Source: Candidula unifasciata
Lineage: Eukaryota > Mollusca > Gastropoda > Stylommatophora > Geomitridae
Direction: 5' to 3'
NCBI GenBank assembly: GCA_905116865.2
Contig: CAJHNH020004891.1
Span: 568,501 to 632,500, forward strand
Length of the DNA: 64,000 nt
Below, piece after piece: positions 10,600 through 21,689 of the stretch (position 1 is its first letter; every line of letters begins with the position of its first letter). Both the position numbers and the translations under genes were made by a program. The notes below the pieces were generated by a model. That model saw only the letters and a list, made by a program, of their open reading frames with translations, had not been told where the DNA came from and did no database searches.

Positions 10600-11040
10600 C
10601 GCCCCTTGACTAACACATTATAAAAGGCATTTGTTCAATCAATCATATGTCATAACTACAATGAAGACTGGCTGCAATGGATCTCTATCATGGGCAGCCT
10701 CCTGTCATGGTAGTACACTCTCTCTCACTACTGTTTGACCACCTCTTGATGTTGCCCTCCCATTTGTATCATCTGTCTCTTGCCCTCGATATTTCCCTTT
10801 TTTTTAAACTACTTCTCTCAGTAACTCTATTTTCATTTGCAGTTTCTCCAGAACCTTTTTTTGTTTTTTTATTTTCATGAAATACAATTCTTTTCTTCTG
10901 CATTTCCACATTTCCAGACTCAATTTGATTTTCCAGTTGCCTGTTCATTGTCCAAGTTTCTGAACCATACAGCAGGGTTGAGTATCCGTAACATTTTGAC
11001 GATTCTAATGTTTATGTGTTATTTATCACTCTAGCTGTCG
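10600..11040 (-). mobile_element. LINE 3' fragment, diverged
   Basis: Shares GGCTGCAATGGATCTC-like and TTTCAGCAACTC-like stretches in the same order with 28795-29100. Coding sense is best on the minus strand, but it is heavily frameshifted. Confidence 0.45.
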
Positions 11041-11204
11041 ATAATTCTTGCATCTTACTGAAGATAGTTTTAACCACTTCTTTCTATTTCTTTTTTCTAA
11101 AAATATTTCTGTAACAACTAATTAAAAGTTAGCTGAAATCAGACATATTGGAATGACAGGTGCAGGACAGTCTAGCTGTAAACCATAAAACAATATACAA
11201 ACTC

Positions 11205-11475
11205 CTAGTGTGGGTTCCGAGGCCCCATTCTGGGGGAAAACAAAAATAGACCCACTGCCTCCCCAACAAGCATGTCACAAGAGTTGACTAAGGGCTTCCT
11301 TCAAGGTCGATGTGCACCTACCAGAGAGGCAAGGAACTAACAATTTGCTTACAAATAAGTCAAATCTGTAAAACGGATGTGCATGTAACACTCAGGTTCC
11401 AGAACACAACTACAGTGTAGAAGTGGACAAACAACCAGAAATTTTCCACCAGAGTTTACAGGCGGTGAACATGAA
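11205..11475 (+). mobile_element. R1 retroposon
   Basis: Nearly complete copy from GTGTGGGTTCCGAGGCCCC to GTTTACAGGCGGTGAACATG. ATATACAAAC before it and ATGTACAAAC after it may be a diverged target duplication. Confidence 0.8.
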
Positions 11476-11550
11476 CTAGAATAAACAAAACAAAAATGTA
11501 CAAACCAGCCTTTCAAAAGTGAACACAGAAGAAGCAACCCTTGAATATTT

Positions 11551-11990
11551 CTATGTTTTCGGCTGAAAAGCAAGCAGCTGTGTGGGCACGCAAAGAGGGT
11601 TCAGTGTAAAATATTTGGGATGCAAAAACCTCTGCCCAGCTCCATGTGCATGTACCTGCCCAGCTCCATGTGCATGTACCAGCCCAGCTCCTGCATTAGC
11701 CTGATTGCCGTCTTCAGCTTTTGCAGCCGTAGTCCCCTGAGAGTTATTGTTCTGTTGGCCACTGCTGCCCTGATCGGAGCTTGAAGAGCTAGTACTGGCT
11801 TCTAGGGTGGTCCCTTGTGTGGAGGACGATGCCCGAGTGGTCTGCAGATCTATTCTAGCTGGTGATGCGCTGGTCATTCCTAGCCTCACTGCGGATGTTG
11901 AAGAATCTGATGATGGCTGGGCTGAAGATGTCGCTGCCGATTTCGCTGCATGGGACAAAAGACTTTCCATTTCCTCAGGCTCCCAAAAGT
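11551..11990 (-). CDS. SNAPC2: SNAPC2-like exon 8 (C-terminus)
   Basis: Acceptor ttatccag precedes 11990 (minus sense); TAG is at 11551-11553. It starts DFWEPEEMESLL, then has a roughly 100-residue low-complexity stretch rich in Ser, Thr, Gln and Ala, including a near-perfect repeat of the HAHGAGQ type (VHAHGAGQVHAHGAGQ). It closes with the conserved KYFTLNPLCVPTQLLAF, which aligns with the vertebrate SNAPC2 C-terminal LNPFLVP motif. The low-complexity part is probably disordered. Confidence 0.8.
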
Positions 11991-12184
11991 CTGGATAAGA
12001 TCAGAAAAGCATTTAAAACATAAAACAAAGACAATTAGGGCTAAAGATAGTTCATGTCATTCGCCTACATCCCTGTATGGGTTCTAGGGCTCCGTTGGGG
12101 GTGCGACAAATTCAATGCCCCCCCCCTTCTGAAACTCAAACAAGCACGCTGTAAAACAGGGCTATTTAACAAAGTCATCTCAGA

Positions 12185-12300
12185 GGCCGACATTTTCCAA
12201 ATGAGGAACTTCACGGGCCACAGGTCCAAGTCCCAGCATAGAAAGATCATTAATACAATACCACCGGCAATGATCAGTGGGCCATTTGAGAGGTCCCACT
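12185..12300. repeat. Dispersed repeat, copy 1 of 2
   Basis: Shares AGAAAGATCATTAATACAA-like and GGGCCA(C/T)TTG-like stretches in the same order with 31890-32010, also in a SNAPC2-like intron. Class unknown. Confidence 0.55.
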
Positions 12301-12334
12301 GTAAAAGTTGATTAACCAGAGGTTAACTAAAACT

Positions 12335-12557
12335 TCGGCATCTGTGGCTTAGGCATTGCGCATACGCTTCATATTGCAGGGGTGTCGGGTTCGATCCCAG
12401 CTGCAGACGGTTTGTCTTGCATGGTTTTGACAGTGGTACCAAGAGCTGATGGTAGACTACTGAACATAATGTTTGCCTAGAAAAACCACAACAGCCACAC
12501 ACACACACACAAAACTGGGGTTTGTTCTGCAACGCCATGTAAAGGATCCACAACTAA
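12335..12557 (+). mobile_element. SINE S2
   Basis: Head with GTGGCTTAGGCATTGCGCAT (A-box region) and GGTGTCGGGTTCGATCCCAG (B-box). Body with GACAGTGGTACCAAGAGC and GCCTAGAAAAACCAC; end with TCTGCAACGCCATGTAAAGG. Other copies: 52318, 56505, 57600 (minus) and a fragment at 36590. Confidence 0.8.
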
Positions 12558-13622
12558 CTTTAGCTAAAACTGAATGTGTTGTGCCAAACGGAGCAGATTT
12601 CACAGTCTGGCTGTAAATCACAACACAATGTGCCAAAGCCCTTTTCTGTTTGAAAAAAGAAGAAGAGTTACTCTGGTCGAGCTGGAAGAAATTTAACAAA
12701 AAAACGCGGACTAGAAAATTGAAGGGAAGGAAAGGACAAGATGGGCAAAAAATACAATGAAACATTTCGACCAATGCCGTATCTTTTTTTTTTTTTTTTT
12801 CAACTTCATAATATCTACCTATCTGGATGTTCCTGCTACAGATTTCCTGTTCCATGCTGACCTTGTCAGCTATTCTTTTGTCTGTTGCTAATGACTGGTA
12901 GAAATTTTAAGTTGTATTTATGGCGGATTCAGTAATCAACTAGAGCTGATGTCACTGCACTCAGGATACATCCATGTGTTCTAAGTTTTTCTCAAAGGAT
13001 TTCAAAGAGTTCAACAACGTGTGCTGATGCAGTGTCACAAGTAATTATTTGGCAGACACGATTTCAAACAAGGATCCTTACTGCAGATTATTAGGGACAA
13101 CAACAGAGAAAATATGTCTCAGAAGATTTGCTGGAGTTTAATAAAATAAAAAATAAACTTCAGAAAAATACAAGGATGGAATAGGTCATGAAATTAATTA
13201 AAGAATGTCGAATTAAGAATCGACATCCCAGCACTCGGGACACCCCCATAAGTGCTCCGTCTCCATCTTCAGCAGCAAGCAAAGAGTTAAAATTCTGATG
13301 GTACCAGTTAATTAAAGAGCAAACATGAAATGGTCTCATCATCTGACAAGAGTGACCTGGCACCAAATATGACACAGAGTCACATTAAAGAAATCTAGTG
13401 AGCAAAAACCAAGAAAAAGACCACGTAAAGGATTGTGTCATGGCATCAAAAACAATCGTACAGAAAAGAATGCCACTTTACATAACACATAGAGCACACA
13501 GACAATACATCTAGAATACTTAACACTGAAATAATGAGGACAAGAAGGGGATGTGCTGTATTGAAGCTCAGGAACAGTTGCTAGAAAAACATGAAATTAA
13601 CCCTTTCTATTCTCAGACATGT
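12558..13622. other. Mostly unassigned intron sequence with LINE scraps
   Basis: A minus-strand RNase H-lineage LINE 3' fragment is at 13193-13310 (GAATCGACATCCCAGCACTC). A short plus-strand LINE C-terminal scrap is at about 13320-13480 (reads EQKPRKRPRKGL). The rest is unassigned. Confidence 0.55.
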
Positions 13623-13872
13623 GTTAACTTTATCCAGTATATCCTGCTTAATCCAGTATATCCTGTTAACTTAATCCAGTATATCCTGTTAACTTAATCC
13701 AGTATATCCTGTTAACTTAATCCAGTATATCCTGTTAACTTAATCCAGTATATCCTGTTAACTTAATCCAGTATATCCTGTTAACTTAATCCAGTATATC
13801 CTGTTAACTTAATCCAGTATATCCTGTTAACTTAATCCAGTATATCCTGTTAACTTAATCCAGTATATCCTA
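13623..13872 (+). repeat. 23-bp tandem repeat, about 11 copies
   Basis: Unit TCCAGTATATCCTG followed by TTAACTTAA; the central copies are identical and the edge copies shortened or variant. The homogeneity suggests recent expansion. Lies in SNAPC2-like intron 7. Confidence 0.95.
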
Positions 13873-14054
13873 ACAAGGCAGGGGCTGACCTCAGGGAAGG
13901 TGGATACAGAACATTAGAGATGCATTGGCTACAAACATCTAAAGAGCTTGAGAAATGGCTAGAGAAAGTTGAGAGTGACATTTGAGAACTTGCTTATTGA
14001 TGATGATATCCTATTAAGATTTTAGTTTCACTGTGGGTCTTACTGTTTTAGCAG

Positions 14055-14565
14055 TCACTGCTGTCTTCCGCTGGCTTGAGAATCACCTGTACTCATGTCA
14101 TAATTGTAACTGACTCGCACAGAGCATACTGAGAAAAGTGGAGACAGGCATGCTCTGTGCAGAGTGGTAAGCACTGCTTCAAAGGTCCCAGGTAGCATCA
14201 TTTGGTTTTTTTCTTCAGTGGCGGTGTTTTGGGAAACGAGCAGGCAGATAGACTGGCCAGTTCTGCACAGCTTGGTGGTGAACTGATGTATAACAAGCTA
14301 GATGTTGTGAAGGTCCTTTAGGAGTGAGATCAACAGTGTGGAGGCACAGATAGATCATTACTGTCTGAGGAGAATGGCGCTGCATGGAGTTACCAGGGGA
14401 TCTGACAGTCTGGTTGATACTCAATACTCAAGAGAAAGGCAAGATGGAAACACAATCAGACAGTTGCTGGTGCCTTCGGAATTGGAACTCTTCGCTTTCT
14501 GCTGAAGATAGAGATAGAGCACTTATGGGAGTGTCCCAAGTGCTGTGATGATGATTCTTAATTCA
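14055..14565 (+). mobile_element. LINE 3' region, RNase H lineage, decayed
   Basis: Parallel to 6305-7015: GGGAAACGAGCAGGCAGATA (GNEQAD-type RNase H motif), ATTGGAACTCTTCGCTTTCT and CAAGTGCTGTGATGATGATT near the end. Several frameshifts. Confidence 0.75.
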
Positions 14566-15712
14566 ACATTCTTACTGTTTTGACATTACAAGACCTTGAG
14601 ACAGAAGGAGTTTAAGTTACAACTGGAGCTGAGTGGGTTCATGTAACAGTCAGAAAGAAGAAATGCAGAAAAGTGCATTACGACAGCAGAAATCGACAAA
14701 CGCATGGTGATTATTGGTATTGAATGAGTTTAAATATCTTTACATTCAACCCTTAGTGAGTATGACCAATTAATCTGCCCTTGACATTTTTTTAATGGTC
14801 AGTAGCTGGTAGGTATAAAAGTTACTGGCTTGCAATTTGCATTGTTGTGTGTGTGTTAGAGATTTATCCATTTGGCAGAATAATCCTTCAGCGGCTAGCA
14901 TGTGTTTTAGTCCTTGTTTACATGCTGCAAACATGTGACAATAACTTGGGACTTGCCAGCCATACCCCACGTGCGCTTTGACATGAATCTCTTTGGGGAA
15001 CATTATTCCCACTTTTGTCTTATAACCCTTTTGAAATTAACACAAAAAGCTATCTTTGGCAGTTTGACAGATACAACAGTAGACGAAATAGAGACTCTGA
15101 TTCTGGAATTTTGCATGAATCACAATAAATAGTACTTTCCACAGGTGAAATCAACTGATATTCCCTTCTTCAGGAAATTAATAATAATATATATAATAAG
15201 AAAACTCCACAGGGGAGCAAACACAGCAGGAGTCTACCGGTCATTGGTAGAATATCATTTGTCGACAATTTTTTCAGCCCATTATCATCCTAAACAATCT
15301 CGGAAGGTGGCCCAACCTGGGTCATGATGCCAGGCCCCAGTAAATCTCCTGCTGCGCTTAATGAAATATGTAATTTATCAGATGAGATGAAGGTGTATCA
15401 ACAGTTACTGGTGAGATTTGGTTCATTTGCCACTGGTGTAATATCGCTGTGGCAGCAGCCGACTGCCTTTCATGGTCGAGTAACAAGCGAGATCTGACGC
15501 AGGCACCACTGCTCCTATAGTACAATAATAAATATAAGTAACGCTAAGAATAAAAAAAATGTTGGTCTTTCTTTTTAAAGTGACATTTCTTCAGTTTATG
15601 GCCTATATATCAAATAACTAGCACAGTAAGTGAAAAAAACCTGCTCACTGCAGAAACAATTCAAAAAATCCAAATTACCTATTTATCAGATTAACAGAAC
15701 TGACAGACTCAC
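14566..15712. other. Unassigned intron sequence
   Basis: No recognised repeat, exon or structured RNA in SNAPC2-like intron 7 here. Confidence 0.45.
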
Positions 15713-15892
15713 CATTACTGAGAGCCTGAGAAATGCTGTGAACAACTGTTTCTTTTTCCGCCTTGCTTGGGATGCCAGGTTTCAAGTTAAGCAAGTTGTA
15801 CTTAAAGTCAAGTATCTGTCTTTGATCAAAAGTGTCAGACTTCTGCAATTCTTCACCCAGATTGCGCATCATATCAAGCACGATGAGATATT
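15713..15892 (-). CDS. SNAPC2: SNAPC2-like exon 7
   Basis: Acceptor tccacag before 15892, donor GTGAGT at 15712 (minus sense), 180 nt, phase 1 in and 1 out. The first complete residues are YLIVLDMMRNLGEELQKS, predicted helical, aligning with the vertebrate SNAPC2 segment VVLDLLMSLPEELPLL. The rest (FDQRQILDFKYNLLNLKP, then EKETVVHSISQALSN) is not clearly alignable from memory. Confidence 0.8.
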
Positions 15893-16020
15893 CTGTGGAG
15901 GAAAAGGGATTAATAACAATAATAAATCTGGTATATGCAGTCACAGCAATGAAAATAAGACGGGCTGCAGGAGCTACCATTCTAGATAAAAAATTAGGAA
16001 TAAGTTCAGAAGAGAACAAT

Positions 16021-16288
16021 CCCCGAGGGGGTTCCAGGGCTCCATTGTGGGGAAAAAAGAAGGGACCCACTGCCTGCCCAAAAGCAAGTCGTAAGAGTCG
16101 ACTAAATTGGAGCTTCCTTCGAAAGTCGGAGTACGTCTGCCTGAGAGTCAAGGAACCCACAGACCTGCAAAATTGATGTGCAGGCAACACTGAGTTTCCA
16201 AGACAGGACTAGAGTCCAGAAGTGGAAGTACAACCATAACTTTTCACCAGAGTTTAAAGCCGGTGAACGCAAAGATGAAGAAGAAGCC
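16021..16288 (+). mobile_element. R1 retroposon with perfect 11-bp target duplication
   Basis: The duplication AAGAGAACAAT is at 16010-16020 and 16289-16299. The element begins CCCCGAGGGGGTTCCAGGGC and ends in GATGAAGAAGAAGCC. Confidence 0.9.
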
Positions 16289-16299
16289 AAGAGAACAAT

Positions 16300-16600
16300 T
16301 CAGCACAGAATCAATTCTAAATTACACTCAAAGACAGCAAATCAATGGTTTGCACATTTTCAGAGAATGCCTTGCGGCTCCATACCATATGAGGCATACA
16401 AGAAAAAAAAAAGGACGTACAGCACGGTGCAGACCAAGAAACAAGATGACAAGATAACATCAAAAAACTCAACAACAGCACCATGTGACTAGGGTCAAGG
16501 CGGCCTGAAAAGCCAGAAGCAAAACTTCATATCTCCCCCGACACCGGAAGAGTTAAAAGAGGACATGAAAAAGGAAGAAGTCACAGCACAATGTAATCAT
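16300..16600 (+). mobile_element. LINE C-terminal fragment hit by R1
   Basis: Plus-strand reading QRQQINGLHIFRECLAAPYH resembles the WFGHVxRM-type C-terminal motif of LINE polyproteins, followed by a basic stretch. Decayed. Confidence 0.45.
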
Positions 16601-16718
16601 TTCTTCTTCTGTTCACCGGCTGTAAACTCTGGCAGAAAGTTCTAGTTGTTCATCCGCCTTGTATGAGGCAGCGCAGAAGAAACCTACTAACCTGTCCCTT
16701 ATTTTGACACTGTGACTA

Positions 16719-17748
16719 CAGTGAAACCTCGTTAACACAAACTCGCTGAAGACGACACTTGTTTAACCCTTTGGAAACGGAGCCTTTCTGGAGTTTCAGT
16801 GTTAAGAAAAGGGCTTAGTTTACACACAAACAATAATAATAATAAAAAAAAAACAATTTAACGTATACACAACTATATATGTACATAGGAAATGGAATGA
16901 ACTGCCAAATTACTGCCTTTATTTTACCACTTTTGCAGTGTATGTGCGGCGGGGGTGGGGGGGGGGGGTTGAGCCCGAGAATTTACGGCCGCACATAGCC
17001 AGTGCTGTCGCCATGACTGTGCAGGTAAGGATAAAAAAATCCCCAGCCTTACCGAGGATTCGAACCAATGTCTCTCGCTTGAGCCGCTCCTCATGGAATG
17101 AACTAATATCACACTGACGCCTCAAAGTTTACTCACATTAGCTATCAAATTTGCATATTTATGCATGCATTAAACAAAAAAATTACAAACATGACTAAAC
17201 TAAAAAAAATCTGGCTAAATTTTCTGATGAATGAAGCCTGAATAAGTTCTAACACTTGAGTTTGGGGAAGTAAGGCTCATGTAGGCCCTTCAAACACCTC
17301 TAGCATTTAGTTATTTTTCTTTTCCTGCCTCCTAGTACATTTTGGTTGGTATAACACAAGTCCTTTTCACTATTGTTGGACACAGGTAACCAACCCCCCT
17401 CCCACCCCCACACCCGCAAAAAAAAAAACCGATGTAAAACTACAGAACACATCAAACTTTCATGAAAGTCATTAGTGAACAGCTACATTTGTAAGAAATG
17501 CAAGAAGCAATTTGAATGGCTTAAACGAAAACCTGCCAGCCAATCTCAAGGCTTGTAAATTACAGTGCCGACGGATTGGCCCATTCGTCTTTTCGGGTAT
17601 TTTGCTGTTTGACCGATAGATCAGCCGAGTCGTCTCCAAACGGTTAACACATACACATTTTGATTTGAGCCATATTATATCCTTCCTAAGTCCTTGGCTA
17701 GCATGAAATTTTCCATCTTTTAAAATTCGTGTTAATGAGGTTTTACTG
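16719..17748. mobile_element. TA-flanked pogo/Tigger-like DNA transposon remnant
   Basis: The left end CAGTGAAACCTCGTTAACAC (from 16719) is matched in inverted form at the right end (to 17748; reads CAGTAAAACCTCATTAACAC on the minus strand), and both ends are flanked by TA. Subterminal GGAAACGG/CCAAACGG is also inverted. No transposase frame was seen, so it is a non-autonomous or deleted copy of about 1.03 kb. SINE S4 lies inside it. Confidence 0.75.
16912..17108 (-). mobile_element. SINE S4 inside the pogo/Tigger-like element
   Basis: On the minus strand it starts with a tRNA-like head (GAGGAGCGGCTCAAGCGAG; B-box GGTTCGAATCC) and ends near TGGTAAAATAAAGGCAG. Copies: 53565-53783 and 63345-63478. 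Confidence 0.7.
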
Positions 17749-17754
17749 TAGTAG

Positions 17755-18020
17755 AATAAATTTCTTCTTGTGCTCTTTATATCTTAATGGAACACAGACC
17801 TTCAACCAACTCACACCAAGTTGTTCTTACTGTTGTTATCAACTTTAGTTTACCCCATGTCCTCCCCATCTCTCCCTCTTCACTATTTAATCTGCTTCTC
17901 CGCGTGTTTTTGAGTCTGTCTTTATTCTTTTTACCTTGTGGTTTCCAGGGCAAGGACATACCAAGTATAGTTTTCTTAGATTTCACTGGCTGAAAATTCT
18001 GGTTGTGCGCCCGTTTATAA
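17755..18020 (-). mobile_element. LINE C-terminal fragment
   Basis: Minus-strand reading MSLPWKPQGKKNKDRLKNTR, then GEMGRTWGKLKLITTVRTTW and ELVEGLCSIKI at the end, is the C-terminus of a LINE lineage also seen at 55800 (HWNLQGHRKRGRN). Confidence 0.7.
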
Positions 18021-18734
18021 TTGTAGGAATGACGTATACACACCGGAACCTATCAATCAAATACCTTTCTTAAATGTTTGTGTATTCTAGGCAAAGCAAT
18101 AATGTCTTACTGTGTTCGTAAATTGTTGCTGTGATTGTTATTCGACATTTGCTTCGCTAATATAAATTTATGTAACCTATGGTGCCATTTAAATGGGTTG
18201 AAATGAATTCTGTCTGTATTCCATAGTCGTGGATTTCAAGCTGTACGATAGACATGGCCAATAAGACACCTTTTATTGGGGGTTGACCATGTTTTTTAGT
18301 GCACTTGTATTCATGGCGAGGCGCAGACGCCGTCTGGAGGTGACAGGTTCAATTCCCGGCACGGTAACTATAGCCTTCAATTTTTATGTTGTCTAGTGTG
18401 TTCTTCTATCTTTCTACTTCTATCTATGAGTGCTGATCAATACACTTAATGTTACTCGATTAATTCATAATATATTTAACGGCCTCAAAGGTTCCCCCTC
18501 TGTTTATTTATAGGCTCAAGTCTTGTTCCAGAACTTGAGTGTCCCATGCACATCCATTTTACATATACCATTTAACATATCAAGGCAAAACTTTTGGCCA
18601 AGAGAAACACTGGTGCAAGTCAAACTTTACTGGTCACTGAGTGAATTATAAAAGATAGTGAAGTTCATATTAGAGACAACACTGCAGATATAGATAATCT
18701 ATTACAAGCGAATGAAAGACGAATGGGCATTTTC
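18021..18734. other. Mostly unassigned intron sequence
   Basis: A SINE B-box remnant at 18318-18370 (CAGGTTCAATTCCCGGCAC) is the only recognisable item. Confidence 0.45.
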
Positions 18735-18875
18735 TTTTAAGTCAGAGTGTGCCTCGAATAAGCCAGATCTGTAAAATGGATGTATGTGCAACACTCAATT
18801 TTTTGTCTAGAAGTGGATCAAACAACCTGCACTTTCCAACAGAGTTTACAGCCGATAAATGTGAAGAAGAAGAGG
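18735..18875 (+). mobile_element. R1 3' fragment
   Basis: Matches the R1 3' half, from the CCAGATCTGTAAAATGGATG region to GAGTTTACAGCC and a GAAGAAGAAGAG end. Confidence 0.7.
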
Positions 18876-18890
18876 ATACCATTAAAAGTT

Positions 18891-19146
18891 CTTTATTAAT
18901 ATCCTACCCCAGATGACGTCACAGGACAGTCCAAAACTTTAGAGGGTGGTAAGACTGGGTTTCCCGACTTTCTGATGCTTTTAACGACCCAAACACATCT
19001 AGAACTGGCCCTTACCCACCTACGTCCCACGAGAGAATGGATCCTAGGTCCCATGACTGCATGTAGCCTATCTACCACCCCCTGAAATATTAAGACTGTC
19101 CTGTGACCTGTAGATTTCCCCTGTTTGGGGTAGGATATTAATAAAG
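18891..19146. mobile_element. MITE with 21-bp perfect terminal inverted repeats
   Basis: The ends CTTTATTAATATCCTACCCC(A) and their exact inverted complement bound a 256-bp element. Internal segments (GACGTCACAGGACAGTCC) recur, inverted, in the copy at 27028-27310. It ends 99 bp from SNAPC2-like exon 6. Confidence 0.88.
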
Positions 19147-19245
19147 CACCCCATTAAATTCCCCCTCATTCCGTGCAGAAACAGTTAATAAAATGTTTCT
19201 AGATTATGAATAATTGTTTTACTAGTAAAATAAGTTTGCACCTAC

Positions 19246-19378
19246 CCAAATCTGTAAGTTTGAGCACGTCCACTCTGTCCTCTGTAATATCTGCCAGGAA
19301 CTGGTAAATGTGTCTCCAATTTAGCTCCGGATACCCACTGTCCGCAAACTGTTCATTCCTGGCAATAAGGCCGAGAAT
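19246..19378 (-). CDS. SNAPC2: SNAPC2-like exon 6
   Basis: Acceptor ttttgcag, donor GTAGGT, 133 nt, enters in phase 0 and leaves in phase 1. Reads ILGLIARNEQFADSGYPELN, then WRHIYQFLADITEDRVDVLK. The WRHIYQFLADIT segment aligns with the vertebrate SNAPC2 motif VDFEKIYKYLSSVS. Confidence 0.8.
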
Positions 19379-19479
19379 CTGCAAAAACATTTAGTTAATC
19401 AATGAAAGAGCATTTTAAACCCAGCACAGACATGCCTGAAGATCAAGAGTAAATAAGAGGGTTGACTCCATTGCAGTGG

Positions 19480-19665
19480 GTTGCTTCGAAGTCGCAGTGC
19501 ATCTGTCTGAGAGGCAAGGAACCAACAGTCTGCATAGAAATAATTCAGATCTGTAAAAGAGATGTGTACACAACTCAGGTTCTGAAAGAAGCTTAAAGTC
19601 CAGAGGTAGAGGAACAATCAGAACTTTCCGCAGGAGTTTACAACTGGTGAACGCAGAGAACAAGA
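19480..19665 (+). mobile_element. R1 3' fragment
   Basis: Matches R1 from the GTCGCAGTGCATCTGTCTG region through AGGCAAGGAACCAACAGTCT to GAGTTTACAACTGGTGAACG. Confidence 0.8.
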
Positions 19666-19834
19666 GGAGACTGCAGTGGGTTTTACCCTACTACATGGCA
19701 TGGTCTCTGCTTACTAACAGCATCCCACAAAGCATAAAATCCTTAGCACCAGTGATGATTCCCAGGGATCTTGTAAAAGTGCACATGTAAACCAATTTCA
19801 GAGTCAGCCAAATAGTATAATCACTCCAGCCTGG

Positions 19835-20545
19835 GCCCAGGACCCCTGTGGGGTGGGGTGGGGTGGGGGAGGGGTGAATATGCCCACTGGCTCCCTAACA
19901 ATCATGTCATAAAAGACAACTATTTAGGGACTTTCTCTTCAAAGCCACAGCACATCTGCCTGAGCGTGAGGAACAATTAGTCTGCACATAAAAATGTTGC
20001 ATCAAGAATCAACATCGCAGCACTTGGTACACTCCCATAAGTATTCTGCTCCATCTTCAGCAGCAAGCAAAGAGTTCCGATTCCGATGGTGCCAGTAACT
20101 GGCTGTATATTTGTCTCCCCCTTCCTTGAGTGTTTAGCTTCGGCCAGATCCTCTGGTAACTCCTCGCAGCACTATTCTTCTCAGACCCCAATGATCTGTT
20201 TGTGCCTCTGTTCACTTGCTCCCAAAGGGCCCTCACAACATCTAGCTTGTCATACATCAATTCATTGCCTGTTAATTTCCCAAAACAACTGCATGACTTG
20301 GAGAAAATATCTAAAGGACGCTTACTACCGGGGATCTTTGAAGTTATGCTTGCCACTCTGCACAGAGTATGCCTGTCTCCACCTTTCTCGACATGTTCTA
20401 TGTGTCGGTCAGTCTGCATACAAGCAAGCCAAATCTGCATGTGCATGCAAAATGTGGCTTCTGGAACAAGGTCGAAGTTCAGAAGTAGATGAACAACCAG
20501 AACTTTCTGCCAGAGTTTACAGCTTGAGAATGCTAAGAAGAAGAG
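19835..20545 (+). mobile_element. R1 split by a LINE
   Basis: The 5' part is 19835-20001 and the 3' part about 20410-20545; a minus-strand RNase H-lineage LINE fragment lies between them. Confidence 0.7.
20005..20405 (-). mobile_element. RNase H-lineage LINE inside R1
   Basis: Minus-strand reading includes KLTGNELMYDKLDVVRALWE, homologous to ELVYDKADVVKALWEQ at 50614. R1-derived AGTCTGCA sequence occurs on both sides and may be the target duplication. Confidence 0.7.
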
Positions 20546-20689
20546 GTACAATCACTTTGCCAAGAGAGTCACAGGACAGACATGTTTCCCCACAATCAGC
20601 TTGGGCCAAAATGGCTTTCAAGTTACAATGCCGCTTCTGTGCCAGAAAGACCTAACTTTGTACACAGCCTGGGCTGGAATTTAATTTAA

Positions 20690-21265
20690 AATATCCATTG
20701 CTCCCTAACAAATGTGTTATAGAAAGTGGATTATTACAGGTGTTTGCTTTCAATTTGGAATGTATCTGCCTGAGAGTTGAGGAGCCAACAGTCTGCATTC
20801 AAGTAAGCCAGATTTGTAAAATAGATATTTGTGTGTGTGTGGAAAACTCAAGTTCTGCAACAAGACTAAAGTCCAGAAGTGGACAAACAATCAGAAATTT
20901 CAGCCAGTCTTTACAGCTAGAGCAACCAAGAGGTTTTGAAAGAGGCAGGAGCCCGAAGACAACTTATCACAGACATCAGAAGGAGACAGCCATCGTTTTT
21001 AGGCCATTTTATGAGAAGAGGGAAAATAGAACATGTTGTGACCCCTGGAAAGATCTGTGGAAGGAGAGACAGAGGAAGACAATGAGAGACGATTCTTGAC
21101 GGTCTTGTTGCATGGCATGGAGGTGTGTCGGCACACGAACTGATACATGCTGCAGGAGATCGCAGACTGTGGAGAGGCATGATCGCGTACGCCAGTCGGC
21201 AAGGCACCTGCTGATGATGATGATTACAGCTGGTGAATGCTAAGAAAAAGAAGAAGGATCAGAAA
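20690..21265 (+). mobile_element. R1 split by an RTE-like LINE
   Basis: The 3' two-thirds of R1 (20690-20918) ends at TTTACAGCT and resumes at 21224 with TTACAGCTGGTGAATGC and a GAAG-rich end. Confidence 0.78.
20919..21223 (+). mobile_element. RTE-like LINE 3' end with 8-bp duplication inside R1
   Basis: Duplication TTACAGCT at 20911-20918 and 21224-21231. Reads RRRQPSFLGHFMRRGKIE, then LVAWHGGVSAHELIHAAGDR and ends GTC with a (GAT)n tail. The same 3' end recurs at 28513, 54375 and 56740. Confidence 0.85.
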
Positions 21266-21289
21266 TAATGGTGTCAGGGAACAAGTTGG

Positions 21290-21580
21290 GATGAACCAGT
21301 GCTAAACTATAATAACAGACAACCGATCAAATGGTTCAGACATGTGCCAAGACTACTATTAGACAACCACAGACAGCCCTGTCACTTAGACACAATGGAA
21401 GCAGATTTCAGAGCCACTATCGACCAGCTAACGACCAAGTCATCTTATTTATTCCTAGCCTTTGCATGCAGCTCACCATTTGTCCTTCCCTTCTTTTTTA
21501 TTTTACTCTCTAGTTTCCTTCTCCATGTTTTTTGGTCTACCTTTATTCCTTTGATCTCCACTGTAAAAACATCCTAGTTA
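21290..21580. mobile_element. LINE scraps
   Basis: Plus-strand NRQPIKWFRHVPRLL resembles a LINE C-terminal WFGHVxR motif. The second half (CTCCATGTTTTTTGGTCTAC) resembles a reversed LINE end. Confidence 0.4.
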
Positions 21581-21689
21581 TTTAGTTATCAAGTTTTATC
21601 AACATGTGTCCTATCCAATGCTAGTGTCTCATCATTGTTTTTTGTTTTTCCCATTTCCCCTGGCTGACCTTGGTAATTTAAAGGTTTCA

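Noticed and set aside
20086..20655. 189-codon plus frame
   Set aside because: It is antisense to the RNase H-type LINE fragment and runs into R1; no splice or homology support.
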